From: Sphingobacterium olei
GTDB taxonomy: Bacteria; Bacteroidota; Bacteroidia; Sphingobacteriales; Sphingobacteriaceae
NCBI RefSeq assembly: GCF_005048855.1
Contig: NZ_SUME01000005.1
Coordinates: forward strand, 1-64,000
Length of the DNA stretch: 64,000 bases
Reading direction: 5' to 3'
The notes beneath the pieces are model-generated. The model was not told the DNA's origin. It made no database searches and saw nothing but the letters and a program-made list of their open reading frames with translations. This document shows positions 43,255 to 52,952 of the stretch, piece after piece (position 1 is the first letter of the stretch; every line of letters starts with the position of its first letter). The position numbers and the translations under genes are program-made.

Positions 43255-45042
43255 ATGGAAGTACTCGTTAGCTTTTTAAAGTTTGTATTCAAATATCGCA
43301 AAAAAGTAGTTAATCAAATCATGTTCTATGTGAGCATGATTTGCGCATTTACAGTTATTGTTCACGTTGGATACATTACAAATGCCGATATAGCCGCTAA
43401 AACTGAAATCGCAATTCGTTGCATGTTTTATACGCTTTTCTTCTTAGAATTTATCCGGATTACCGCATTGATTTTTGTCTTCAAAAAAATCAATGTTTCC
43501 AATTACTCCGGTATTCTGGTTATTTTTTACTTTCTATTCATTATGCTCGTCCGTGTTTCGAATGAACCGGCACTATCTTTTTTTGCAAAAGATGAGTGGA
43601 TGTATGTGGGAATTGCCGTCGTGTTTTTATCCGAGCTATCTAAAAGTAGCCTCTTCTTTGACAATTTTTATTTTAATCCGACCATATTATTTGTCATCAG
43701 CTTTCTGAGCCTTATTCTTATCGGTACCGTTCTACTTATGTTGCCAAGAACGACTTTAATTGCACCCTTGAGTTTTGTAGATGCTTTTTTTATGGCGACT
43801 AGTGCAGTATGCATTACTGGATTGACAGTGACCGATATCTCTGCAAATTTTTCGCTATTTGGACAGGGGGTCATTATGCTGTTGGTACAGGTTGGCGGCT
43901 TGGGGATCATGACATTTACAGGTTTCTTTGGCTATTTTTTTTCGGGCGGATTTTCATTTAAAAACCAGCTCATGTTTGGAGAAATATTGGGCGAGAAGAA
44001 ATTAAATGCTGTCATATCGACCTTATTAACCATTATATTCATTACGCTGCTCTTCGAGTTTATCGGGGGGGTATTTATTTTTATTTCACTCGACAATGTG
44101 GCATTTGATAGTTTAGGAGAGAAAGTCTTTTTCTGTGCTTTCCATGCGATCTCTTCTTTTTGTAATTCGGGTTTTACCATTATCAAGGACGGCGTGATGA
44201 ATGATGCCTACAGGTATAATTATGGTTTTCAGATCGCGCTTTCCCTTTTATTTGTTATTGGAAGTTTAGGATTTAGTACAATATTTAACTTCTATACCTA
44301 TATCAAGGATAAATTAAGAGGTGTACTAGGGACGATCTTTTTTAATCAAAAGCATGTTCATCGGCCCCAATCATTCTCTTTTAACACAAAGTTCATTCTT
44401 TCATGCAATATGATCGTATTGGTATTAGCAACAGTTTCATATTTTGTGATGGAGCAACATCATACTCTGGTAGAAGATCGCACGTCGATTGGTAAATGGG
44501 TAACTTCGTTTTTTATGGCAAATGCGTCACGATCAGCGGGTTTTAATAGTGTAGACCCAAATCTGGTTACTGCTCCTACTTTGATTATGTTAACGACATT
44601 GATGTGGATTGGTACTGCGCCAGGTTCAACGGGCGGCGGGGTAAAAGTGACAACGGTGGCTATAGCGTTGATGAATATACTGTCATTAGCGCGAGGTAAA
44701 GATTCCTTAGAAATCTACAGGAGAAGTATTGCTGCCGAATCTGTTAACAAAGCTTTCGCTATCATTATCCTTTCCTTAATAACTATTACGTTGTCCTTTA
44801 CACTGCTGAGTTTTACAGAACCTGAACAAAAAATGAAGATACTGTTATTTGAAACGGTATCTGCGTACTCCACGTGCGGTTTAAGCTTGGGTGCTACAGC
44901 TTCACTAAGCAGCCCGGGCAAGATTATTATAATATTTACGATGTTTGTAGGACGGGTTGGTACACTAACACTTCTGGTCGCATTTATAAAAAATATCAAG
45001 AACAAGAGTTATATTTATGCATCGGAAAAGATATTATTCTAA
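43255..45042 (+). CDS. TrkH/KtrB-type potassium uptake channel subunit
   Basis: A 595-residue membrane protein. The four pore loops are visible as VCITGLTV, SFCNSGFTI, SRSAGFNSV and YSTCGLSLG, the degenerate K+ filter of the SKT superfamily. About 130 extra N-terminal residues with four or so hydrophobic helices precede the core. The TrkA-like regulatory gene follows 105 bases later, across a strong hairpin, so the two form one potassium system. Confidence 0.94.
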   Translation: MEVLVSFLKFVFKYRKKVVNQIMFYVSMICAFTVIVHVGYITNADIAAKTEIAIRCMFYTLFFLEFIRITALIFVFKKINVSNYSGILVIFYFLFIMLVRVSNEPALSFFAKDEWMYVGIAVVFLSELSKSSLFFDNFYFNPTILFVISFLSLILIGTVLLMLPRTTLIAPLSFVDAFFMATSAVCITGLTVTDISANFSLFGQGVIMLLVQVGGLGIMTFTGFFGYFFSGGFSFKNQLMFGEILGEKKLNAVISTLLTIIFITLLFEFIGGVFIFISLDNVAFDSLGEKVFFCAFHAISSFCNSGFTIIKDGVMNDAYRYNYGFQIALSLLFVIGSLGFSTIFNFYTYIKDKLRGVLGTIFFNQKHVHRPQSFSFNTKFILSCNMIVLVLATVSYFVMEQHHTLVEDRTSIGKWVTSFFMANASRSAGFNSVDPNLVTAPTLIMLTTLMWIGTAPGSTGGGVKVTTVAIALMNILSLARGKDSLEIYRRSIAAESVNKAFAIIILSLITITLSFTLLSFTEPEQKMKILLFETVSAYSTCGLSLGATASLSSPGKIIIIFTMFVGRVGTLTLLVAFIKNIKNKSYIYASEKILF

Positions 45043-45080
45043 TTTTCTCCCCGCTGAGTCTGACAGATAAAAAATAAATA

Positions 45081-45121
45081 GTTGCCCCTTTGATGATTAT
45101 TGTAGTCATCAAAGGGGCAAC
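45081..45121 (+). other. Strong intercistronic hairpin between the trkH- and trkA-type genes
   Basis: A perfect 16-bp stem (45081-45096 with 45106-45121) encloses a 9-base loop. No T-tract follows on the plus strand; a T-rich stretch follows only on the minus strand, where no gene ends nearby. It may be an attenuator or an mRNA processing or stability element that sets different levels for channel and regulator. Confidence 0.75.
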
Positions 45122-45147
45122 CGAAGAAATGAAATTAAGAAAACCAG

Positions 45148-45834
45148 ATGAAATATATTGTTTTAGGACTAGGACACTTTGGAAGATCCTTAGCGATTCG
45201 TTTGACCGAGTTGGGACACGAAGTGATTGCTGCCGATAAAAGTCTCACTATTGTCGAACAATTTAAAGACCGAATCACACATACGGTATGTATGGATACG
45301 ACGGATAAAGATGCGGTAGGCTCATTACCCCTAAAGGATAGTGATGCCGTCATAATTGCTATAGGTGAAGATGAGGGAGCCTCTTTGCTCACTACAGCAC
45401 TGATTAAACAGTTTAATGTAAAGCGGATCATTGGCCGGGTTGTATCTGATTTGCAAAAAACCGTGTTGGAAGCTATGCAGATCGATGAATATATCATGCC
45501 GGAGGAAGAAGCTGCCGAGCGCCTGGCATTGCGCTTAGATAATATTGATATCGTTGACTCCTTCAAGATATCAGACAAATATAGTATTATTGAGACCAAA
45601 GTCCCCGCTAAGTATATCGGACTCACGTTAAAAGATGCAGATTTGACGAATAAGTATAAGGTAATTGTCTTGACCACGATACATCTATCAGAGAAGACAC
45701 AGAAAGGAAAGAGCACAGTCAGCAAAAAAGCGTCAGGAATTGCTAAATCGGATACGATATTACATGAAAACGATATTTTGGTGTTATTTGGTGAACTTTC
45801 CGATATAAAAAAATTGATCGAAAAAGGAAACTAG
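45148..45834 (+). CDS. TrkA/KtrA-type potassium uptake regulator
   Basis: A 228-residue cytoplasmic ring-forming regulator. An RCK-N Rossmann domain (GLGHFGRSLAIRLTELGHEV, with the acidic AADKS after strand 2) binds a dinucleotide, and an RCK-C domain (about residues 140-225, LKDADLTNKYKVIVLTT) binds a second ligand. The single RCK pair makes it KtrA-like and not the duplicated TrkA of E. coli. It gates the channel encoded upstream. Confidence 0.94.
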   Translation: MKYIVLGLGHFGRSLAIRLTELGHEVIAADKSLTIVEQFKDRITHTVCMDTTDKDAVGSLPLKDSDAVIIAIGEDEGASLLTTALIKQFNVKRIIGRVVSDLQKTVLEAMQIDEYIMPEEEAAERLALRLDNIDIVDSFKISDKYSIIETKVPAKYIGLTLKDADLTNKYKVIVLTTIHLSEKTQKGKSTVSKKASGIAKSDTILHENDILVLFGELSDIKKLIEKGN

Positions 45835-45986
45835 CTTTTTATAGTTAGGGAATATTAAAATCATTTATCTATTTTTGGCCATACGGAAAAACATAACCAT
45901 TAAATTATATATGAACCGTCGTAAGTATAGCAGTTGCACAAGGCAAATAAATATGCTCATGATAGCTTCATCACTTTTAAAAAGAA

Positions 45987-48464
45987 ATGTATCTGATGAA
46001 AAACTGGTTTAAGGAAAACTCGACACATCTTATTATAGTTGCCATATTTATATTGTTGGTAATTTTTTATTTTTCTCCGCTATGGCAGGGTAAAGCTTTA
46101 GCACAACATGACGTTGTACAGGCTTTAGGTAGTCAGAAAGAGATCTTTGACTATAAGGAGAAAGATGGGCATGCTCCTGAATGGACAAACTCCATGTTTG
46201 GCGGTATGCCTACTTATCAGATATGGTATGAGCACGCATCCAATGTAACGACCTATATCAATAGGGCCATTAAATTAGTGTTCCCGTTGCCGGCAGACGT
46301 GATACTGATCTACTTATTGGGAGGCTATTTTCTGCTCAGTGTACTACGTGTGAGACCATGGCTAGCTGCCGTAGGTGCCATCGCGATGACATTTTCATCT
46401 TATAATTTTATTTACATAGAAGCAGGGCATGTTAATAAAGCCTATGCCATAGCGTATATGGCACCGATAATAGGAGCTATTATCTTGTGTTATCGAGGCA
46501 ATCGATTATGGGGATCTGTTTTATTGGCCGTCTTCTTGTCTTTAGAGATTCGAACGAATCATATCCAAATGACGTACTATCTGTTTATTGCGATGTTGGT
46601 ATTGGTCGGTTTTGAATTGTACTATGCTATTCGTGATAAAAAGTTGCCCAAATTTGCACAAGCAACTGCAGTGCAACTTGCAGCAGCGGTAATTGCGGTG
46701 TTGGTGAATGCTTCGGTGCTATTCCCGACTTATGAATACAGTAAACTTACTACGCGCGGTAAAGCTAATATTGTAAAAGTTGACGGTGAGGCAAAAGATG
46801 GTGGTCTGGATAGGGAATATGCCTATGCCTGGAGCCAGGGGGTTGGCGAAAATATTACCTTTCTTATTCCAAATGCTTATGGGGGTAAGTCGCAAGGTGT
46901 CCTCGGTAAAGAGTCGAATGCCGTTAAGTTTCTTACGGGCCTTGGTGTGCCCGAAGTACAAGCGGTACAGTTTGCGCAATATATACCAACGTATTGGGGA
47001 GAGAAACAATTTACCTCAGGACCCTGGTACTTTGGAGCGGGGATTTTCTTTCTGTTTGTATTGGGAATTATCCTTGTTAAGGATCGTTTGAAATGGTGGA
47101 TTCTCGCTACGTCTGCACTCATCATTTTATTGGCTTTAGGGCGACATTTTCCATTGGTATCTGATCTTTTCTTCGATTATGTACCTTTATATAATAACTT
47201 TAGGGCAGTAGAATCTATTTTGGTCATTGTCTCTATTCTTATTCCACTCCTAGCTGTTATGGCGGTACAGGAGCTGATGGATCGGACACAGGAGATCCCT
47301 AAACTAGATAAGAAAATATTGTACACTTTTATAGGCGTGGGGGGATTTTGTCTACTTGTGGCCCTTCTGCCCGACCTGTTTTTGAATTTCAGATCGTCTA
47401 ATCACAACGAACTTGTTGCCGGATTAGGCCAACAACTTGGTGATGCGAATATGGGACAGCAATTGGGCAGTGCATTGGTAAAGGATCGTGCTGCACTTGC
47501 TTCTGCCGATGCTTGGCGCTCCCTATTTATCGTGGCTTTAATTTTCGCGTCAGTATGGGGGCTCTACAAGAAAAAGTTAACGTCCACGGTGTTTATCGCT
47601 ATCCTAGGAATTGTAACATTGGTAGACTTATGGTCGGTGGATAAACGCTACTTAAATGATAATTCATTTATAGAAGAACGGTTGACGAAAAGACCGATCG
47701 ACGAGAAAGAAGTGGATCAGCTGATTCGAATGGATAAGGATCCGAGTTACCGTGTTTTGGATTTAACGACAAACCCGTTCTCAGATGCACATGCTTCCTA
47801 TTTCCACAAGAATCTAGGCGGGTACCATGCCGCAAAACTGATGCGTTTTCAAGAGATTTTGGAACATCAGTTTAATGGTGCAATTAATGAAGACGTATTG
47901 GATATGTTCAATGTGCGTTATATCATGACGAAAGATCCTTCAAACGGGGCTGAACGGATTCAACGGAGAAGCACGGCGACAGGCAATGCCTGGTTTGTAG
48001 AGAAAGTAACTTTCGTAAAAGACAATGCACAGGAAATGCAAGCCATCAGTAGTTTCGATCCGTTAAAGGAAGCTTTTGTGCATGAAGAGTTTAGAAATAA
48101 AATTAGTGCAGGGCGTTTGGGACAACCCGGGAACGCAGCGATCAATTTGGTAAGCTACCACCCCGATACCTTGAAGTACGAGTATTCGGCACCTCATGAT
48201 GCCTTTGCCGTATTCTCTGAGGTGTACTATGAGAAAGGATGGAAAGCGTATATAGATGGTGAAGAAGCGCCTATTTTACGAGCGGATTATATACTAAGGG
48301 CATTACAGCTGCCGGGAGGAAATCATAAGGTAGAATTCATTTTTGCCCCTTCGACCATGCGCATCAGCAACTTGGTTTCTTTGATAGCTTCTATTGTTTT
48401 AGTCGTCGGACTGATTGCGGCCGTATGGTATACGAACAGGAAACGACAACCTAAAAAAGCTTAA
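45987..48464 (+). CDS. YfhO-family membrane protein
   Basis: An 825-residue polytopic membrane protein of the YfhO family (GT-C glycosyltransferase-like). There are about twelve hydrophobic helices, with the early loop SPLWQGKALAQHDVVQALG and MFGGMPTYQIW typical of Bacteroidota members. A large soluble C-terminal part (about residues 540-790) with EVYYEKGWKAYIDGEEAPI is followed by a last helix. In Firmicutes YfhO links to glycosylation of lipoteichoic acid; the substrate here is unknown. ATG 45996 is an alternative start. A TATTTTTG box lies at 45870-45877. Confidence 0.9.
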   Translation: MYLMKNWFKENSTHLIIVAIFILLVIFYFSPLWQGKALAQHDVVQALGSQKEIFDYKEKDGHAPEWTNSMFGGMPTYQIWYEHASNVTTYINRAIKLVFPLPADVILIYLLGGYFLLSVLRVRPWLAAVGAIAMTFSSYNFIYIEAGHVNKAYAIAYMAPIIGAIILCYRGNRLWGSVLLAVFLSLEIRTNHIQMTYYLFIAMLVLVGFELYYAIRDKKLPKFAQATAVQLAAAVIAVLVNASVLFPTYEYSKLTTRGKANIVKVDGEAKDGGLDREYAYAWSQGVGENITFLIPNAYGGKSQGVLGKESNAVKFLTGLGVPEVQAVQFAQYIPTYWGEKQFTSGPWYFGAGIFFLFVLGIILVKDRLKWWILATSALIILLALGRHFPLVSDLFFDYVPLYNNFRAVESILVIVSILIPLLAVMAVQELMDRTQEIPKLDKKILYTFIGVGGFCLLVALLPDLFLNFRSSNHNELVAGLGQQLGDANMGQQLGSALVKDRAALASADAWRSLFIVALIFASVWGLYKKKLTSTVFIAILGIVTLVDLWSVDKRYLNDNSFIEERLTKRPIDEKEVDQLIRMDKDPSYRVLDLTTNPFSDAHASYFHKNLGGYHAAKLMRFQEILEHQFNGAINEDVLDMFNVRYIMTKDPSNGAERIQRRSTATGNAWFVEKVTFVKDNAQEMQAISSFDPLKEAFVHEEFRNKISAGRLGQPGNAAINLVSYHPDTLKYEYSAPHDAFAVFSEVYYEKGWKAYIDGEEAPILRADYILRALQLPGGNHKVEFIFAPSTMRISNLVSLIASIVLVVGLIAAVWYTNRKRQPKKA

Positions 48465-48491
48465 AGAGGAAAACCGGTAACGGTATTGAGA

Positions 48492-48530
48492 AAGGGGATC
48501 AATAGTTGCAGCTACTATATTGATCCCCTT
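48492..48530. terminator. Hairpin between convergent yfhO-type and rnhB genes
   Basis: A perfect 13-bp stem (48492-48504 with 48518-48530) around a 13-base loop, placed between two convergent genes. Only short T-runs follow on either strand, so it is probably a shared but moderate terminator. Confidence 0.6.
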
Positions 48531-48535
48531 CTGGT

Positions 48536-49132
48536 TTAAAAAAGTTTTAGTTGTGGATCCGTAACACGGAATGTCTTGCGGTGATGGGGTGTGAAGCCAT
48601 GCTGTAATACAGCTTGGCGATGCGCGATGGTTGGATACCCTTTATTGGATTTCCAGTCGTACGACGGATACTTTCCGGCCAGATGGATCATGAAATCATC
48701 CCGATAGGTTTTGGCTAAAATAGAAGCAGCAGCTATAGACAGGTATTTTCCATCTCCTTTTATAATACACTCATGTGTTATATCCTGATAGGGTATAAAC
48801 CTATTGCCATCGACAATAATGAATTCTGCTTTTACGGCTAAGGCATCTAACGCCAGATGCATGGCCTTGTATGAAGCATTATGAATATTGATTTTATCAA
48901 TATCTTGCGGGGAGACGCTGGCTACAGCAAAGGCCAAAGCTTCGTTCTCAATGATCGGGCGCAATTCCATTCGTTTTTTTTCAGACAGTTTCTTCGAATC
49001 GTTCAGTATGGGATTGCAGTACTCAGGCGGAAATATCACGGCTGCCGCAAAAACAGGTCCGGCGAGACATCCTCGTCCTGCTTCATCGCAACCGGCTTCA
49101 ATATAGGTGTGCTGAAAATGAGATAGTAACAT
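48536..49132 (-). CDS. rnhB: Ribonuclease HII
   Basis: A 198-residue RNase HII that removes misincorporated ribonucleotides and RNA primers. The catalytic motif GCDEAGRGCLAGPV near residue 15, the third acidic residue in FIIVDGNRFI and the KGDGKYLSIAAASILAKTYRD segment are all present. Length is normal. It stands alone, divergent from the gene at 49283. Confidence 0.96.
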   Translation of the reverse strand: MLLSHFQHTYIEAGCDEAGRGCLAGPVFAAAVIFPPEYCNPILNDSKKLSEKKRMELRPIIENEALAFAVASVSPQDIDKINIHNASYKAMHLALDALAVKAEFIIVDGNRFIPYQDITHECIIKGDGKYLSIAAASILAKTYRDDFMIHLAGKYPSYDWKSNKGYPTIAHRQAVLQHGFTPHHRKTFRVTDPQLKLF

Positions 49133-49282
49133 CGTATTCTTGTGTAAAAGTGTAACTTATCTGTGATATAATGTCGTTAACATTAATTTACGTTACTTAT
49201 TTGTTCTTTTGTACAAAGATATGGACTTGTTTAAAATAAGTTTCACAGTTTTTGTTATATAAAAGTACAGATAAATTCGACG

Positions 49283-50017
49283 ATGAATAAATTTTGGGTA
49301 TTATTAGTTATGGGAAGCTTACCATTTGCCTCTTTTTCGCAGAAGAAAAAGTCGGATGTGTATACCTTTCAATCAATATCCAATATCACGGTGGATGGTG
49401 ATCTTAACGAATGGAATGATCAATTAATTCCTGTAGAAGGCGACGCTTGGTCATTTGGTATCGTGAAGGAGGAAAATAAGTTGTTGGTTGCGGTACGTGT
49501 CCAGGATCCCACGTTGAGGCAGGAAGCCATCCGAAACGGCATCATTGTGAACATCAGTTATACGGGTAAAAAGAAAGATGGTGCCCAGCTGATATACCCC
49601 TTTCCAGATAGGGAGCGGTTGCGTGCATTGGCTCAAGATGAAGAGTTGAATGTTTTGACACTTCAACAGGAACTATTAAATAGCTCGAGGGGATACTACC
49701 TGAACGGTTTTTCAAGAGTGGTAGACGGACTTCTTTCTTTTGAAAATAGCTATGGTGTTAAGGCTGTTGTGAAACTGGACAGCAATGAGAACCTTATATA
49801 TGAGTCGTTGATTCCGTTAGAGCTTATTCAATTTAAGGAAGATGAAGTTGCGGTACAGCTTGTCGTTAATAATAGATTTATTCAACTACAGAAGATGGCC
49901 AAGAATAGGTCTGTCAATACACCATACTCCGTGTACGGTAGAGTTCAACCCACGGCATCCATCCGTAATCCCTATAAATTCAAAACGGATGTATGGATCT
50001 TTGGTAAAGTGAAATAG
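49283..50017 (+). CDS. Exported DOMON/CBM9-like protein
   Basis: A 244-residue exported protein with a signal peptide ending FASFSQ and no lipobox. Residues about 30-110 (ITVDGDLNEWNDQLIPVEGD, KEENKLLVAVRVQDPT) resemble the CBM9/DOMON-like fold (TxDGxxxEW motif), a sandwich that often binds carbohydrates or haem. The C-terminal half is not recognised. It lies 4 bases before an outer membrane barrel gene and the two are surely co-transcribed, so it may be the periplasmic or surface partner of that barrel. Confidence 0.72.
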   Translation: MNKFWVLLVMGSLPFASFSQKKKSDVYTFQSISNITVDGDLNEWNDQLIPVEGDAWSFGIVKEENKLLVAVRVQDPTLRQEAIRNGIIVNISYTGKKKDGAQLIYPFPDRERLRALAQDEELNVLTLQQELLNSSRGYYLNGFSRVVDGLLSFENSYGVKAVVKLDSNENLIYESLIPLELIQFKEDEVAVQLVVNNRFIQLQKMAKNRSVNTPYSVYGRVQPTASIRNPYKFKTDVWIFGKVK

Positions 50018-50021
50018 TAAA

Positions 50022-52859
50022 ATGAAGAGAAAATCAAATAATATGAGTCGTTTATTAAAATCCTTAATTCTTATCTTCTTGTTTATGGGTACGGGTTCTA
50101 TCCATGCGCAGACCGGAAAGATAGTGCAAGGTATGCTGAGAGATTCGCTTTCACGTATAGTGGCTGGAGCTTCAGTGTTATTAGTGTCGGATCAAGATTC
50201 GTTAGGAACAAGTTCTTCCCAAGCGGGTATATATACATTCAATAATGTAAAGGGTAATCAGTTTAAAATCCGGATCGCGAGCTTAGGATTCGAGCCCTTC
50301 GAAAAGGAGTTTACCTTTCCGATAGGTGAACAGAAAATGATTATCCCGTCTTTTGAACTTAAAGGAATTCCGAATATGCTTGAGGAGGTAGTGGTCAGCG
50401 GGGTGCTTACGGTACAGGTAAAAGGCGACACCGTGGAATACGGTACCAAAGATTTAAAATTAAGAGAGGGCTCTGTAGCAGAAGATGCGCTGAAAAAATT
50501 GCAAGGGGTAGAAGTCGACAAAGACGGAAACGTTACCGCGCAAGGCGAAGCCATTACAAGAGTGCGCATCAATGGTAAAGATTTCTTCGGCGGAGATGTC
50601 AAAACAGCTACTCAAAACCTGCCTGCAAATATTATTGAGAAGATCCAAGTGGTTGATGATTACGGCGATATGGCAAATCTGACCGGAAATAAAACCGGAG
50701 ATTCGGAAAAAATCATTAATATCCAGATTGACCCGCAGTATAATAAAGGATACATGACCACGCTTCGTGTCGGTGCGGGTACCGAGGAGCGGTATCAAGC
50801 GACAGCGATGTGGATGGGGATGACCGACAAGACACAGGTTTCTGTACTTGGAAATTTGAATAACATGAATGCACAGTTGTTTGATTTTAGTACTTCGGGA
50901 GGAGGTGCCCGTCGTAGACAGGGTGGGGGAGGTCGTGGTGGTGGTATGTTCGGCGGTTCGGACGGGTTGACAAATACCGGTTCGATCGGTTTAAATATCC
51001 GCCATGATTTTAGTGAAACATTAAAAGTATACGGAAGTTATTCGTTTGGTAGGGATGATAATACCACCCTTTCTAGTTCTTTTACCGAATATATCGGCCA
51101 AAACCTAAAAGAGGAATCCGATCAGGATGATAATAATATTCGTGCTAATCATCGTTTTGAAGCCAATTTAGAGTGGAATATTACGGACAAAGATTATATA
51201 AAATTAACACCTCAGTTTGGCTTTGATAAAAATGATGGAAGTTCGTTTGCGAGTTCTTCCTTATTCGAGAATGACGTGCTAAACAATTATCAAAATCAAA
51301 CCACCTTGACCGATACGCATTCGCCACGTTATAGCATCAGCGGACTATATAACCGTAAATTGAATGACAAAGGCAGAAATCTATTTTTTAATTTTAACTA
51401 CGACAACGCAAACACGCAAAATGATTACGACCGCGAGTTAGATCGTCTCGTATCCGATCCGAACAATACCGATGCCGATATGAGTGAGATTTATGAGCGG
51501 ACGTTCCAAGCGGTTCGCAATAAAAGTTGGAATGCAGGTTCTTCTGTATCCTACACGGAGCCATTAAGCGAATTTGGCCGACTTGAAGTTTCCTATGATT
51601 TGAATGTCAATGACTACGATAATAACAACAGTCAAGAGGCTAGATTTCAAGACGGAACATTAAATCCAAATCCGAAACTAAACTTCGACTATGATTACGA
51701 TTATTCCTTCTCTACTCATCGCGTTGGTGCAAGTTATGCGTTTAACAACGACAAAATTAAATATTCACTAGGTGCTTCCGTACAGCCATCTATATTGAAT
51801 GGAGAAGCATTTAGCGGTTCAGAGGTAGCTATTATTGATCGCAAGAATTTTAATTTTATTCCCATTGCACGGTTTGAGTATAAATTTTCACGACAATCTA
51901 ATATCTCTATAAACTATTCCGGTCGCGCGAATGAGCCGTCTGTTTCGCAGATATTGCCATTTGAAGTAACGACCAACCGTACAAATATTACTTTTGGTAA
52001 TCCGGAATTGGATCCGGAGTTTGGTCATCAATTACGCGTGCGCTACCGCTCTGGAGATTTCCAAAAGGGAAATACCTTTTTTGCCATGATCAATTCAAAT
52101 TTAACAACGGATAAGATTGTTTCTTTTAGTAAACGGTATATTGATAGTTCACCTGATTCTGTGGGTCTCATTCAAGAAGTTCGTTACTTAAATGAAAAAG
52201 ACGATAATGTGTACGGGGTGAACTCCTTTTATCATTATGGCAAATCAATAAATGAAAAAACCTATAATATAATGGCGATGGGTGGAATAAGCTATAATAG
52301 AAATATCTCGTATACCTCGGTGGATAGCTTGGCTTTGGTAGGAGATAAGAATATCGCGAATAACTGGGTTTTTAATCAAGGGTTATTTTTTAGGTATAAC
52401 CCTTCTGAGAATCTGGAAATCAACCCGGGTGTTCGATACGTTTTTAACCACACTAAGAATTCGTTACAAAACGAAACGCGAAATGTGCAATCCTGGATCC
52501 CAACTATTATAGGGTCGGTAAACTTGACGCCTACCACTATTTTTGGAGCAGATGTTTCCAAAACATTTAACAGTGGTTTTGGCTCGGTGGGTGCAAATCC
52601 TTTTATTATCAACACCTATATCGAGCAACGATTCTTAAAAGGAGAACGTGGTACACTACGTTTACAGGCCTTCGATTTGCTCAACGAGCAAACAAATGTA
52701 TCACGTACAGTAGCTGAAAACTATATTGTCGATCAACAATCTAATCGATTGGCACGTTACTTCATGCTTACCTTTACCTTCAAGCTACAAAAGTTTTCGG
52801 GTATGGCACCTGATACGGGCAATTCGTTTCCTGGAGGAATGCGTCGGCCAAGAATGTAA
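50022..52859 (+). CDS. TonB-dependent-receptor-like outer membrane beta-barrel protein
   Basis: A 945-residue outer membrane protein (ATG 50043, MSRLLKS, is an alternative start giving a cleaner signal peptide). A carboxypeptidase-like sandwich (about residues 33-115, VQGMLRDSLSRIVAGASVLL) is followed by a plug (EDALKKLQGVEVDKDGNVTAQG, ITRVRINGKDFFGGD) and a large barrel of the OMP_b-brl_3 type. A glycine/arginine-rich loop (about residues 293-315) and a GGMRRPRM C-terminus are unusual. There is no SusD gene beside it. Ligand unknown. Confidence 0.88.
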   Translation: MKRKSNNMSRLLKSLILIFLFMGTGSIHAQTGKIVQGMLRDSLSRIVAGASVLLVSDQDSLGTSSSQAGIYTFNNVKGNQFKIRIASLGFEPFEKEFTFPIGEQKMIIPSFELKGIPNMLEEVVVSGVLTVQVKGDTVEYGTKDLKLREGSVAEDALKKLQGVEVDKDGNVTAQGEAITRVRINGKDFFGGDVKTATQNLPANIIEKIQVVDDYGDMANLTGNKTGDSEKIINIQIDPQYNKGYMTTLRVGAGTEERYQATAMWMGMTDKTQVSVLGNLNNMNAQLFDFSTSGGGARRRQGGGGRGGGMFGGSDGLTNTGSIGLNIRHDFSETLKVYGSYSFGRDDNTTLSSSFTEYIGQNLKEESDQDDNNIRANHRFEANLEWNITDKDYIKLTPQFGFDKNDGSSFASSSLFENDVLNNYQNQTTLTDTHSPRYSISGLYNRKLNDKGRNLFFNFNYDNANTQNDYDRELDRLVSDPNNTDADMSEIYERTFQAVRNKSWNAGSSVSYTEPLSEFGRLEVSYDLNVNDYDNNNSQEARFQDGTLNPNPKLNFDYDYDYSFSTHRVGASYAFNNDKIKYSLGASVQPSILNGEAFSGSEVAIIDRKNFNFIPIARFEYKFSRQSNISINYSGRANEPSVSQILPFEVTTNRTNITFGNPELDPEFGHQLRVRYRSGDFQKGNTFFAMINSNLTTDKIVSFSKRYIDSSPDSVGLIQEVRYLNEKDDNVYGVNSFYHYGKSINEKTYNIMAMGGISYNRNISYTSVDSLALVGDKNIANNWVFNQGLFFRYNPSENLEINPGVRYVFNHTKNSLQNETRNVQSWIPTIIGSVNLTPTTIFGADVSKTFNSGFGSVGANPFIINTYIEQRFLKGERGTLRLQAFDLLNEQTNVSRTVAENYIVDQQSNRLARYFMLTFTFKLQKFSGMAPDTGNSFPGGMRRPRM

Positions 52860-52877
52860 CTGCACACATAATAGCGG

Positions 52878-52907
52878 AAACGGCTGAAGGATACTTCGGC
52901 CGTTTTT
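52878..52907 (+). terminator. Terminator after the outer membrane barrel gene
   Basis: A 12-bp stem (52878-52889 with 52894-52905, one G.T pair), a GATA loop and a five-T run. It lies 18 bases after the stop codon. Confidence 0.88.
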
Positions 52908-52952
52908 GTATTTAATTATGTAGCTTTGCAAACATTTTAATTTCATTTTTCC

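Noticed and set aside
45135-45725. Minus-strand frame of 196 codons opposite the trkA-type gene
   Set aside because: The plus-strand gene has a complete RCK domain; the antisense frame is serine-rich and has no motif.
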